Assembly: GCA_037903355.1 (NCBI GenBank)
Contig: JBAJFE010000042.1
Span: forward strand, 3,050,001-3,114,000
Source of the DNA: Trichuris trichiura
Lineage: Eukaryota; Nematoda; Enoplea; Trichinellida; Trichuridae
DNA length: 64,000 nt
Reading direction: 5' to 3'
The stretch's first letter is position 1. Each line of letters starts with the position of its first letter. The notes below the pieces were generated by a model. That model worked only from the letters and a program-made list of their open reading frames with translations, was not told the DNA's origin and searched no databases. Shown piece after piece: positions 53,809 through 64,000 of the stretch. The position numbers and the translations under genes are program-made.

Positions 53809-56441
53809 TCGGCCCTCGTTATCCGCGGATTCTGTACAACGCGGTTTGTCCTGCGTGAAATAGTGACGTCATCTTTTCACAGAGACATGCGCACCGCTGG
53901 CCGGCATTATAATTGCACTAGTGTCGTTGCATGCCTGTGCAGCAGTGTGATCATCTGCGCGTTCGCGAAAGACTTTCTCTGCTCACAGTGCTCTCTAACC
54001 GTGCACAATGCTAATGAGGCCTTGTCATTTTTCTGACTGCTCATTATTGCTTCGTGCGCGTTGTCGAGGCCGCGCGCTGTGCGCAAATATCAGTTTCCCT
54101 GCAGCGTGGTAGGTCTGAACTTTCGCGTCGTGTAACTGGTGTCGCATAGGAGGATGGCTGACAGAAGGCACCTAAGTGAAGAGAGCGGTTCCTCTAGGGC
54201 TAGGAGACAACGTAGCGTCCTTACCCTTCATGAGAAAGTAAAAGTCCTAGATCTTTTGAAAAGCGGATTGTCATGTGCCGAAGTGGGCCACAAGATCGGG
54301 AAGAATGAATCCAGCATTCGTACGATAAAGCAGCAGGAAGCTGAGAATCGAAGAAGCGTGCATCCCGACCCTTCACTGGCGAAAAGAGCTGCTTGTAGTT
54401 CGCGACAAAGTCCTCGTGAAGGCCAAGAAAGCGCTAAGAGTTTGGATAGAGGACATGTCGCGGAAGCATGTCCCTGTCGACGGGAAAGTTATTCGGGAGA
54501 AAGCGCTGAGCTTACATGAGCACTTCTCTGGCTCAGTTGCAGAGAACGAGAGAAAAGTGTTTACTGCTAGCAAAGGATGGCTAGCCAAATACGTGAAGCG
54601 CTTCAACCTCAAGAACTCAAAGATCTCTGGAGAAGCGGCATCGGCTGATTGCGTAGCTGCCCCGACATTTCCGGAGGAATTCAAAGAGATAGTGGACCAA
54701 AAAGTATATCTCCCAGAACAAATCTTCAATTGTGAAGAGACGGCATTATTCTGGAAGCAAATGCCAAAGCGCACGTACATCCACAAGAGCGCAAAGCAAG
54801 CCCCGGGATTGAAGCCACTGAAAGATCGACTCACTCTTGTGCTCTAATGCAACGCTGCAGGACACATGATAAAGCCCGACGTTGTCTACCGGACTCGTAA
54901 TCCTCGGTCGCTCAGAAACAAGAAGAAGGATTGCCTGCCGGTCTTCTGGCAGCACAACAAGACGGTGTGGATGACGGTTATCCTTTTTACGGAGTGGTTT
55001 AACCAATGCTTCATTCCTGAAGTGAAAAAGTACCTGGAAAGCAAGGGGATGGCTTTCAAGGTCCTCCTCGTAATTGATAACGCCCCCGGTCACCCGCAAT
55101 CTTCTTGCTTCGCTAATGAGAACGTCGAGGTGAAATTTTTGCTCGCTGACTCGACATCACTACTACAGCCACTGGATCAGGGCGCCATAAAATGCATTAA
55201 GGCTACTTATACTCGTCTCGTATTTGGAAAGCTTCGTGATACCCTTCACGCTAATGCTGATTGCGATCTTACCGCCCTGTGGAAGCGTTTCTCAATTGCA
55301 GACGCTATCGCCCTCATTGTGGAGGCAGTATACGAGATAAAGCCTAGAACAGTCAGTGGTTGCTGGAAGCGTTTGTGGAGAGACGCAGTCAGTGAATGCG
55401 AGGACTTAGGTGCCATCGATGAGGAGGTCATGGGCATAGTGAATATTGCCAAGGAGTTGGGAGGTGAGGGTTTCTCCGACATGATAGAAGACGGAATCAG
55501 AGAGCACATAGGAGATTGTGGAGAACCGTTCACCAACAAGGAACTCGAAGAACTGATGCAATCACCTACGGCCAGTGACGACGATGTTATGGAAGATACA
55601 GATGCTCAAACACCCTCGGATTGGACGCTGCAAATGCTGGCAACTATTTTCTGGCAAGCGCAGGTCCTAAAGGATATGATTGTTGAATATGATCCGTCCG
55701 TGGAACGTAGCATCATCGTTACACGAGGAATAACGGCTTCGTTGAAATCGCTACAGGATTTATTCGATGAAGCGAAGAAAAAGGAGAGACAGCTCCCTAT
55801 AACAATGTTTCTAAATAAAGCTCCGGCAGCTGCGGAGCCTATCATTTTAAGGCGAGAAGTTTCGCTACCAGCAAGTTCAAGCAACCCTAGGGCTGGCCTG
55901 TTTCCAGGGGATCTGCACCCACCTACAGAAAGTGGGTGAATTGTACGATTCCTGATGCGCCAAACATTTCTGCCTGTAGACGTTTTGTTCTATGTGAATG
56001 TGTTCCATGTGATGTTCACTATTTCTGCTTAAGTGGGCCTGTGCGTTTTATATTTCTCCTGCTCTGTACCCATTCCGCGCATCAGTACATCGCTTAGCTC
56101 ATTAAAGCAAGGTGATTCCATGGCGTTTAAAGGAAGATCATCCTACTTTCATCCTTTCTTGTATGTAATGGCTTGGACTCTGATGGCTGGCCCCGTTGGA
56201 CAACCGCAGTCTCACTGATGTCATTATCTCGTAGCTAGATTCCGTAGTACCAAGCTTCGAAGGGTCACTAGGTATGATAACCGTTCCGGAAGGAATTCAA
56301 GGGGATAGGATGAAATACGCGGCTGGAATACAAGCTATTTGGCCTCTTTCGTAGGGTATCCTATACAACGCGGAATTCGTTTTACGCGGTGTGACGCTCA
56401 AAATTCGGGACGAATTAACCGCTAATAACGAGGGCCGACTG
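53806..56441 (+). mobile_element. Second Tigger family, full-length copy
   Basis: 2636 bp with inverted ends CAGTCGGCCCTCGTTATCCG and CGAGGGCCGACTG, flanked by TA (53804-53805 and 56442-56443). It carries the only near-complete transposase of this family in the window and is the reference for the copies at 34074, 49222, 51764 and 52926. Confidence 0.93.
54139..55939 (+). pseudogene. Tigger transposase (TIGD1/jerky-type), two breaks
   Basis: N-terminal psq helix-turn-helix at 54139-54410 (LTLHEKVKVLDLLKSG; KNESSIRTIK). After a frameshift near 54410 comes the CENP-B-type domain (KALRVWIEDM; ASKGWLAKYVKRF). The DDE domain starts with IFNCEETALFWKQMP, where the usual first Asp is Glu. An in-frame stop at 54845 precedes the rest (54866-55939), which has LLVIDNAPGHP and LLQPLDQGAIK with the second and third Asp. 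A long C-terminal region ends at TGA near 55939. The transposase would act in the nucleus on the terminal repeats; the frameshift, stop and Glu substitution make this copy inactive. Confidence 0.92.
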
Positions 56442-56449
56442 TATATATA

Positions 56450-56716
56450 GAAGACCTCACAACCATGATAGATATAGAAATCATGGTTGTGAGGTCTTCT
56501 ACGGCTTTTCCCGTTTATTTTGTCCGTGCTGGTATCTGTAATCGAACGAAACAACTGCTCTACCAACGGGTGGATGAGCCGTTATTAAGAAAAATTGTAC
56601 AAGTGTCAATGCACTCGACTTTTAATTTCAATGCTTTCGGAATGCTCTAGTTCCGTCGTCAGTGAGATGGAGGAGCTTGAGCTAGAAGAGTCCATATATA
56701 TATATATATATATATA
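56450..56716. repeat. PLE family A terminal sequence with hairpin
   Basis: Begins with a hairpin (GAAGACCTCACAACCATGAT and its inverse, 56450-56502). It then runs through AAAAGCCG complement, CTCTACCAACGGGTGG and a hammerhead-like core, ending in a short TA repeat (56694-56716) that abuts a MITE. Confidence 0.8.
56625..56668 (-). ncRNA. Hammerhead-like ribozyme core, family A
   Basis: Minus strand: CTGACGA, C, arms GGAAC/ATTCC (4 of 5) around TAGAGC, GAAA, GCAT, and stem I with TCTCA upstream and TGAAA downstream (4 of 5). GCAT replaces the usual GCTN. Confidence 0.5.
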
Positions 56717-56886
56717 CAGTAGAACCTCCATAAGTTGACCCCCCAAGGGACCGGGGAAAGCTGGTCAACATAGGAGGCTGTGGGTATGTTATATTATTAA
56801 CGAGCGGACAAACCAAGTGGTTAAAATTCGGTCAGCTTAGGGAGGTGGTCGATATAGAGAGATGGTCAACTTCGGAGGTTCTGCTG
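56717..56886. mobile_element. Tigger-derived MITE
   Basis: 170 bp, ends CAGTAGAACCTCC and GGAGGTTCTGCTG, flanked by TA. Internal GCTGGTCAACATAGGAGG matches the terminus of the Tigger at 568. Confidence 0.9.
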
Positions 56887-57129
56887 TATATGTACATAAT
56901 TTTCATTTCCGGAGCCTTTTCCCCGCGGTTTCTCTTTCACCGCCCACGCAATCGAATATTACGCGATTGGGCGGTTGCGGAAGGAAAACTTGTTCCTACC
57001 ATTCCTGCATGTTTGAATCAGGCTAGCCATTAAAAATAATGTTGATGGGGTTATCGTATGTTTCCACGTCTGTTTTATGACACGGTCTACCTTCTTTGTT
57101 CAGACAAGTGAATTTACTAACATGTTTTG

Positions 57130-57640
57130 ATTACTCATTGCCTGATAGCGACAAGCTAGTGCTGTTATAAGCTTTATCGTTGATTTACCGAGTTGCTGCT
57201 ACTGTAGACTATATATTCAGTTCAATAGCTGCGCAAAATTAAGATCCTCTTTCACAGTAGGCTCAGACATAGTACGCCAGTGTCTGCGTCTGAACTAGTC
57301 CTTTGTCCGTTACGAGGCAACGAAGCACCGCCAAATTTCAGGATGCTGCTGTAGCTTGTGAATCAGACGTCCTGTCTCGACTTATTGGTTTGCTGACCGA
57401 CTTTGCAGGAAGAGCACCGGTTTAATTGCTGGTTAGTAGGAGGTGCAGAGGTTTTCTGACCTGGACACTCGAGGAACGCCGGTTCGATGGGATGCTCACT
57501 GAGCAACGTTGGCGCCAAGGAAAACTGACTTATTTTCTTAACTGTTCTACTACGTATTCATATTAAAATCATAGTATGTACGCGCTCATAAGTGTTCTCT
57601 ATTCTCCGCAGTTACCCCTGAACGTGTCCTGAAGCGCGGG
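57130..57640 (+). repeat. Diverged inverted duplicate, copy 2
   Basis: Aligns with the complement of 48050-48660. No reading frame is preserved in both copies. The two copies flank the PLE and Tigger cluster between them. Confidence 0.6.
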
Positions 57641-59808
57641 TCAGCTACGTTGAGGAAGTCAGAGAGGTGTATGAGTTAATCATAACATCATTACTAGTTT
57701 TATAAAGCTTGTTTCAATAGGAGTCATGACCAAATTGTGCTTGTTCAAAACTTGTCTGCAGTGGCAGTCCCAGCTTGACGTGAAGTCTGTTTGACTACGT
57801 TGGCTTGTATCTATGCTCAAATTACCAGTTCTATTGCGCTTATAATAGCCTGATGTTCAGTGGTAATCAAAAAATGCGCAGCAATAACTACCGATTATAG
57901 AAACAGAGGAGGATCAATTGATTGAAAATGGACGTGACGCTACGGTAGGGATCGTTTTCTGGGGAGACTTGGAGGTAAACAAGGTCACTGTACTGCTTTC
58001 TGTACCAGCCAGTACCGGTTCAGAGTAAAAATCTGTACTGCAGCATGGGCGCTAGTCACGTTGTGGTGTTTGATATCTGTTGTCCTAGACAGTTGACCTC
58101 AGAACCTGTTGTTGCATTCAGACGCTACCTTCTCTGCTAAGCGACCCTTTTCCTGCCTTGGCCCTGTTAGCCACTTTGTGTCAGCTGTACCAGTATGTTT
58201 TAATCGTTTTAAACTTTGTTTTGATATCTAAATTTTCTTGCGTTTCGGTTTTGGTTTAACAGAATGGTTAGTATAGTAGTACTAAAACTGAAAGTCTAAG
58301 AGGTAATACCCAGTATATATACTTTTTGCGCTAGAGAAAGAAGAAGAAACAAATAATCATGGATAATTGATAGACATCAGTCATCCAAAATGTTTAAGCC
58401 TTTTAGCCACCCTTTCATTAGTTCTGTCGTTTTTGTAAACCGTTTGTCGTTTTCTCTTGGTTGCATATGTGTGATTTGCAACTGTTTTCGTTTCTCGGTT
58501 ATGGCGCTTGAATTAAATGTTCTGTAACCAAAATCGCTAGCATCGTCTGTAACCCTCTTACATTCAACAGGTCTTCACTGTTTTATTGTCATTCTTCTAG
58601 ATCGTTCACTGTCTTGCCCTTTGGAGCTTGTAGCTTTGCGCACTTGTACAAACGCGCGTCGACAACCAGGCAAATTTTAACTTAGGGCAGCTACTCTTGT
58701 TTCCTGCATATTTCGAAAGTGGTAATTTTGCTAACCGAGTGCGGCATAGCCAAAATATTACACAGCGTAACTGTTTTCGTTCATGAAAGATTGTGCGCAT
58801 TCCTGTTGTCGATCGCAAAATTTAAGTTTGTCTGAAACAAGGAAACGAGCTCAGAAGTTCAAGCGTTGACAGTACCTTTCTAATGGCCAATCCAGCGGTG
58901 AAGCAGTTGCTAAATGTGATACCTATCTGGGCACGTTCGGACAGTTGAACTTGAATTCATGAAATTCAGCGCTGTTTTTCTGTACCTGGTTGTTACTCAA
59001 TCTCCGGTTTATTTTTGCGAATCAGCAATGTTCCCGCATTAATGTGTCTGCATGTCAGTAATATCAAGACTTCAATAATATTTGTTCTCTAGTTGATTTT
59101 GACAATGGCAACTGTTGCCATTATTTTTTGTGGTTTCCTCTATTGGTATAAATTAGCGGCATTCAGGTAGTAAGGATGTGGTAAAACAGCATGTGTGATG
59201 TTATTTTTGCGGCCGAACTCAATGTCTACTCGGCAGCACAGGCCTAGGAACAGTACGTGCGGTCTCACCTCCGTAGGCGTTGTTTAAACAGCGTTTTCCG
59301 ACTTGTCAGATTTGTCAACACATGCAGCAGGAAACTGACGTTCAACTAGTGCGTGTTGATTTTTCTAAGTTACTCGAAATCCGTGATTCAAATGTTCCTG
59401 CACCATTAAGCTAGGACGAATCAGCAAATTCAACAATTTTGCTTTTATGTTTAAGGTAACTTTAGTCTTAGTAAAGCTTGTAAAGTGAACAGTAGTGGTC
59501 AAACATTTGCTATACTTTGTGATACAGTTAGGCATTGCTCATGATTGGTAGTTTCTGCAGCTGAAGAACAAAAGTTCAATCACCGTTTCGGTGACAGTTA
59601 TTAATAAAATGTTCGGCTTGATCAGACGGATTTTGCTGTTTCTTGGTCACCGTTTCGTAAAGCTGATAGCGGAGCACAGATGTTAAACTGCAAATTAATT
59701 GATGATTTTAAAACTCTCCTTTACAAGTATGCATATTGAACTGACTTTCGCCAGTCATACTGCCTATCCTTTGTCCTGTGGACCCTTTAGCCGAAGTTAC
59801 AGGTGCGC

Positions 59809-59809
<1 letters not shown>

Positions 59810-59881
<72 letters not shown>
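59810..59881. repeat. (TA)n microsatellite
   Basis: About 36 uninterrupted units. The apparent alternating Tyr-Ile frames through it are artefacts. Confidence 0.98.
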
Positions 59882-59882
<1 letters not shown>

Positions 59883-61876
59883 CATGTTGAAGGTGCATGT
59901 TTCCTCGTAAGACGAATACAGGATAAAACCGTTTGATGAACTCTATGGTCATTTTGTTTCTAACATAACACAATTTACTGAATTTTGAAAAAAAAGAAAC
60001 AGAGATACAGAAAATACTTTTCCCATCAAGCTGAAGAACTGTAAGAATGGTATGTTGAAATGGAGTATGGTGTTTTATTAAAGTGTGACGCATTCGGACG
60101 CCTTTTTAAGCGGTGGATTTGCGTTTTTCGTTTCTTCCAACGGTCTTCCCCTTCGCATTCTTTCGTATCCGTTTGTCTTTTTTCTTCTTCCTGTCTTTTC
60201 CAGCATATTGAATATTATCCCTTGTCCTTTTTTCTCGCATCTTATCTCCGTCCCATCTGTCCTTCCTATCCCAGACGCAATTGCTATTTTTCTGAATTAG
60301 TAAAGAGCAGTGCATTGAATCTTTACTTTAAAGCGAAACCGGATGCCGTTTTAGCACATCACTCCTGGTGTTCCTCGCTATTTTACTAAAATTGCTGATA
60401 GGGAAAGTTTTCTGTAGAAGCTCGGTTTCGTTCTTTTTGAAATTGGTTACTTTTATTTCTTAATTTTAAAATAAATGGCTTTATCCTATTCCTGAACGCC
60501 GTGTTTCCATTTCTGAACACGCTAGCTGTAAATTCTCGAGTTTCGTTTTGTGTTTAATCGCAGCGGACGTTGTAATTATTAGTGTAATGTTAATTTTAAA
60601 AACGGTGATACCTGCTTGGTTATTGTAGTTAAAAGATGAACTGGCTTACTTGGAACGTATGCGCCCGCCGTTACATCTTTAATGTTTTTTGTTGTAGCAT
60701 TCTCAGGCATATTTTGCTAAGTTGGCTAATACGAGGAAACCGTACATGTTAGACTGAAGCTGCAACTTGATTTGCTTAAATTCTAACAGGTTTGAAAACT
60801 AATGCATGCGAAGCTGAGATACCACCTGTTGCACTCAAAATAAAATGAACACGAAAGACGCGGCGTGCTATAACTACATCGCTGGTGTTTATTTTGCATG
60901 TCGTGTAACCGAAATGGCACTTAAATTTTGTAAATGTGCTGAGTTATTTAGCATTGATGGATAGGTGTGATCGACTACCGATGAATTTCTGTTGCCTTTA
61001 CCTCGTTGACAATAGTTGTGTCAATGTCAGAACAAAATTAGTTTGGCTAGAGGAGCAAATTTCCTTAATTTTTGCAACGAGCCCCCGAGCTGCTGTTTGT
61101 TTCTTTAAATAATTTTTTGTGAGAACGTGATCAGTAGCATTCCAGGAATTTTCTCTTGTATGTGCACGTTATAACTTTTATCGTTAGTTGTCCTATCGTG
61201 AGCGAATGAGTGAGTAATGTTGCGTGTTTTGTTCCTTACGTGACTTTTCTCATTAGCCAGAGGCACAGAACTCGCACAAAAATTTTCTTGTTGAAGTGAA
61301 ATAAGGGCAGTTATTTGCTTCCACCTTGTAGCTATTAGGGAAAACGTTTTGAAAGCTGTTACTCACGGTCACCTGCACATCGCAACATGGCACTGTGAAC
61401 TTACTGGCACTTTGTTATTATTTGACCTGCTCTAGCATTGCAAGTATTGCATGTTTCGACGATTACTCTGTGACATTTTATCGTGACTGAATCGTACGAT
61501 GCCTTTCTTTAGGCTTTAACTTCAGCAAAAAAATTCACCTTAAAGTACTGATGTAATTTGACGGTCGATGGTATGGTTAGCATGTTCTTAACGCTGAAAC
61601 AGGTCAAGCGCGCTCCATGTTATAGTTACTCAGTTTTATGCAAACGTGACTGTGTCATCTATTGCACTAGTAGCAAGGTTCTTGACCTACACAATTCAAT
61701 GTACTTACTCTGCTCCGTAATTTATTGAACACCTTGTTCATCTTTACTCTTTATGACTATTTTTGGTCGTTATAAAGTAACTTTTTATTATTCGTAGCTT
61801 TCTTGGGACAAATCTCGTCTCGTCGTCCTTCTCATTTCAGCTTGTCACCTAACCTTAATACTGTCCTCTTTCATTC

Positions 61877-61917
61877 TCTGCTGACGACGGGACATGAGCA
61901 ATCATGAAAGCTGCAGA
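61877..61917 (+). ncRNA. Possible hammerhead-like remnant
   Basis: CTGACGA at 61881-61887, then CGGGACATGAGC (compare family A CGGAACTAGAGC), GAAA at 61906-61909, GCTG, and a 4-bp stem I TCTG/CAGA. Hairpin II pairing is not maintained, so it looks like a relic or chance match. Confidence 0.3.
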
Positions 61918-62035
61918 TGACAAAAACTTACTTAGCAACGGTCAGAAGTCCTCAGAAAGAGTAAACCTGCCCCTGAAGTCCGTTAGAAGACACCAGTAAT
62001 TCCAACCTATTTCACGTTGCATTCATTATCTTTAG

Positions 62036-63546
62036 GCCTCCTTCATTACGCCTGGACCACCCGCGATCCTTGTTGATGGCTGTTGGTGACTGCGAATTTG
62101 TTGGCTGTCAAACCCCATCAATGCCGTGGTCACTTAGCAGTGAATTGCTTCAGTCCGTTTCTGCGGAGGACAGCAGCACGTCGCCTCACGGCAGTTCCTC
62201 TGCGATAGGTCCTTTTGTGTGGCCAGATGATGTTTCTGTGTGCAGTGGTTTGGAAGATGGAAGTTCGGCTTGTAAAGACTTAAATATTTCTGCGTCTACT
62301 GGCACTGACGATGAACTGGCTCGTCGGGTGGGTTCTATCTTGCTCACAATTCTGGAAGACGATTCATCTAGTGACGCGGCGCAGCATTCCAATTGTCTGT
62401 CCGATGAATTCCAGAAAATGTTACCTTCTGAATCTACGGGACCGTTTTCTCCTCTTTGCGGGTCTTGCCTTTCCGGTGAGAAATGTACCAGCCCAGTAGA
62501 CAAGGCGCTGCTTTCTGATATAATTGGCGACAGTTCATCTGGACCTGTCTCAGCGATGCCTGAAACTTTTCCGAGCGATTCTTCTTCGTCTTTTCTTCCG
62601 CCTGTGGTAGAGCAGTTGGTTCGCTTACAAATGACGCAGACAGCAAGCCCTTCCAATAATGGCGATACGTGGTCATCTTCAAAATCTTCAACGGACTGCC
62701 TTCTTTCAGACTGCTTTCCTCGTCGAAATCAAATACGTCTGACTGGTGATGATGATTTTAAATCAGAACTTGTGCTCGACACAACCATGTTAAAACCGTG
62801 TGTTCGTACCTCGTCAGTTCACGAGTATCAGCAGTTCCGAAATTATTCGTCACTAGTTCCACCTATTGAGACACCGATTCATAGTTGGTCTAGTGAAAGC
62901 CGCTGGTATTCACCAAAACATTTAGTCGCAAAATCTAGGGAACCTCCACCAACCAAAGGTTGGACAAATAGTTCGGCACACACATGGATGCCTGTGGAGA
63001 AGGATAACAGAGATTCATTTTGTGCACAGACTTCCTTTGACTCCGGAATTTGTGAGGACATCTCGTGGTCAGTGCCCTGTCATCAGGCACCCTTTAATGC
63101 GCTGCATTCTCATACTGATTATGATTCTGCTGCTGTAGAAATGCCATTTCGTCAGTTCGTCAATCATAGTTTGGATTATGGAATCAGGCCTCACCTTTGT
63201 TCACCATCGACAACGATGCTAAACGTTTGTTCGGACGATTGGCCTTGGCAAGAGGTTTGTCGTACGCGTAGGTTATCTCCTCCTACCCTTCCATCTAATA
63301 ATTGGACCGGGATACCACTCTGTTGTGAATTTGCTCCCTTTTTTCCTCAACCATGGCTTCAAATGACGAGCTGTTCAAGGCAACTTGTGCCTAACGCAAA
63401 GTTAATTAGGTAAGTGCAGGTACTTTTGTTGCAAAATTCAAATTTTGTTAACTTTCAGACGAAATAGCAACGCTGCGATTGAACTGCACTTTAACTTAGA
63501 AGAGTGCTTGGACGAATATAGACTGTTGGAAAAAGAACGTAAGAAG
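62036..63546 (+). CDS. MEIOC: MEIOC-like gene, 5' part, running off the window
   Basis: Two exons are visible: about 62036-63409 and 63459-63546, joined in phase by a 49-bp intron. Exon 1 encodes about 450 residues rich in Ser, Thr and Pro with no domain I recognise. Exon 2 reads ELHFNLEECLDEYRLLEKERKK, like the start of the conserved C-terminal coiled-coil domain of MEIOC, which with YTHDC2 sustains the meiotic programme. An acceptor (TTTAG at 62031-62035) puts the exon start at 62036. The first ATG in frame is 62076, so either could be the true beginning. The rest of the conserved domain lies beyond 63547 and is not seen, so the name rests on about 22 residues. Confidence 0.6.
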
Positions 63547-64000
63547 GTACTGATATAAACATTCTTTTTTACTTTGTACTGTAATGTATAATTCGTAAAC
63601 GGCAGTACTGTAAAATTTTGCGAGGTGCTTGAGTAAAAGTTTCAAGTGCGCCCTGGATCTGTTTGAGTCTGACACCTTGTTCCATGCTTGCCTGTAGATG
63701 AAGACATGCTTTAATTTTCTAGTAAAGGTAACGAGATGGTGTGTGCACCTCTGGTTAAATGTGTTGGAGCAGATAGAAATGTTTTCAACACTAGATGTGC
63801 CAATTCAATCTTGACCGTTTTTTATTTTGATTATTCTTTCGCTTCACGTTACTGTTAGTTTCTGATCAAAAAATCATTGGCGGCCGACCTTTAATTGCGT
63901 TAACTATTAGTACCTAAGCATTTTGCCCCTTTGTTTTAAGCCAGGGCGAGTTTTTTGAGCTTTGAGACTACATTAAGTGTATTGGAACATTTTTATGTTG
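63547..64000 (+). other. Intron of the MEIOC-like gene
   Basis: Begins with a GTACTG donor. No further exon with the conserved domain is readable before the window ends, so this intron is longer than most others here. Confidence 0.5.

Larger units (their letters stand above)
57641..62035. other. AT-rich region upstream of the MEIOC-like gene
   Basis: No long frame or repeat is recognised apart from the TA microsatellite at 59810-59881 and a possible hammerhead remnant at 61877-61917. It may contain the promoter or upstream exons and introns of the gene at 62036. Confidence 0.4.

Noticed and set aside
57475..57490. GGTTCGAT resembling a tRNA B box
   Set aside because: No A box, acceptor stem or cloverleaf can be built around it.
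59699..60093. Frames with alternating Tyr-Ile
   Set aside because: They arise from the TA repeat at 59810-59881.

Overview
This is a transposon-rich window from a metazoan genome. No prokaryotic signals are present. Genes are intron-containing, most introns are only about 45-60 bp, and the identifiable host genes are eukaryotic: a ciliary transport subunit, dynein light chain, a ribosomal protein and a probable meiosis gene. Compact introns, a nematode-like RPL23A and short TTAGGC-like blocks inside one repeat family would fit a small invertebrate such as an enoplean (whipworm-like) nematode. That is inference; no marker in the window settles the species.

Host genes. (1) TTC30/IFT70, plus strand, 7808-15596: 14 exons whose phases all close to give a 647-residue protein; its twelfth intron is 5.1 kb and full of transposons. 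(2) A single-exon LC8 dynein light chain, 21177-21443, plus strand. (3) RPL23A, minus strand, 21838-22691, six exons, 184 residues. (4) The 5' part of a MEIOC-like gene, plus strand, from about 62036 off the right edge. Two short reading frames of unknown nature lie at 22885-23187 and 24145-24371.

Mobile DNA makes up most of the rest. 568-7531 is a Tigger/pogo DNA transposon split by a Ty1/copia element (1657-6301, 5-bp target duplication), itself split by a hAT-like MITE (2969-3174). The TTC30 intron holds a Penelope-like element (PLE) fragment split by a Merlin-like element (10742-11738), and a degenerate mariner (13487-14769). 16236-20035 holds a PLE with RT and GIY-YIG domains, terminal inverted repeats and two long ATT microsatellites. 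25081-30558 is a young Ty3/gypsy element with apparently identical 330-bp LTRs and one interruption, a 271-bp Merlin-like insertion. 31155-36528 carries PLE fragments, a Tigger deletion derivative and two large palindromes. 36529-40661 is a second LTR element inserted in a PLE GIY-YIG domain; 40816-42356 is another Merlin-like element holding a hAT-like MITE. 42790-44650 is a decayed gypsy pol. 48690-56886 holds a PLE fragment and a cluster of Tigger copies in both orientations, ending in a PLE terminus and a Tigger-derived MITE.

The most notable signal is a recurrent RNA-like motif in the PLE termini: CTGANGA, a 5-bp hairpin whose arms covary between families, then GAAAGCTN, enclosed by a short stem. 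This matches the catalytic core of hammerhead ribozymes, which PLEs are known to carry. Nine candidates are listed. A second notable signal is an 8-bp-target-duplication DNA transposon family with GGRTCT termini, seen three times.
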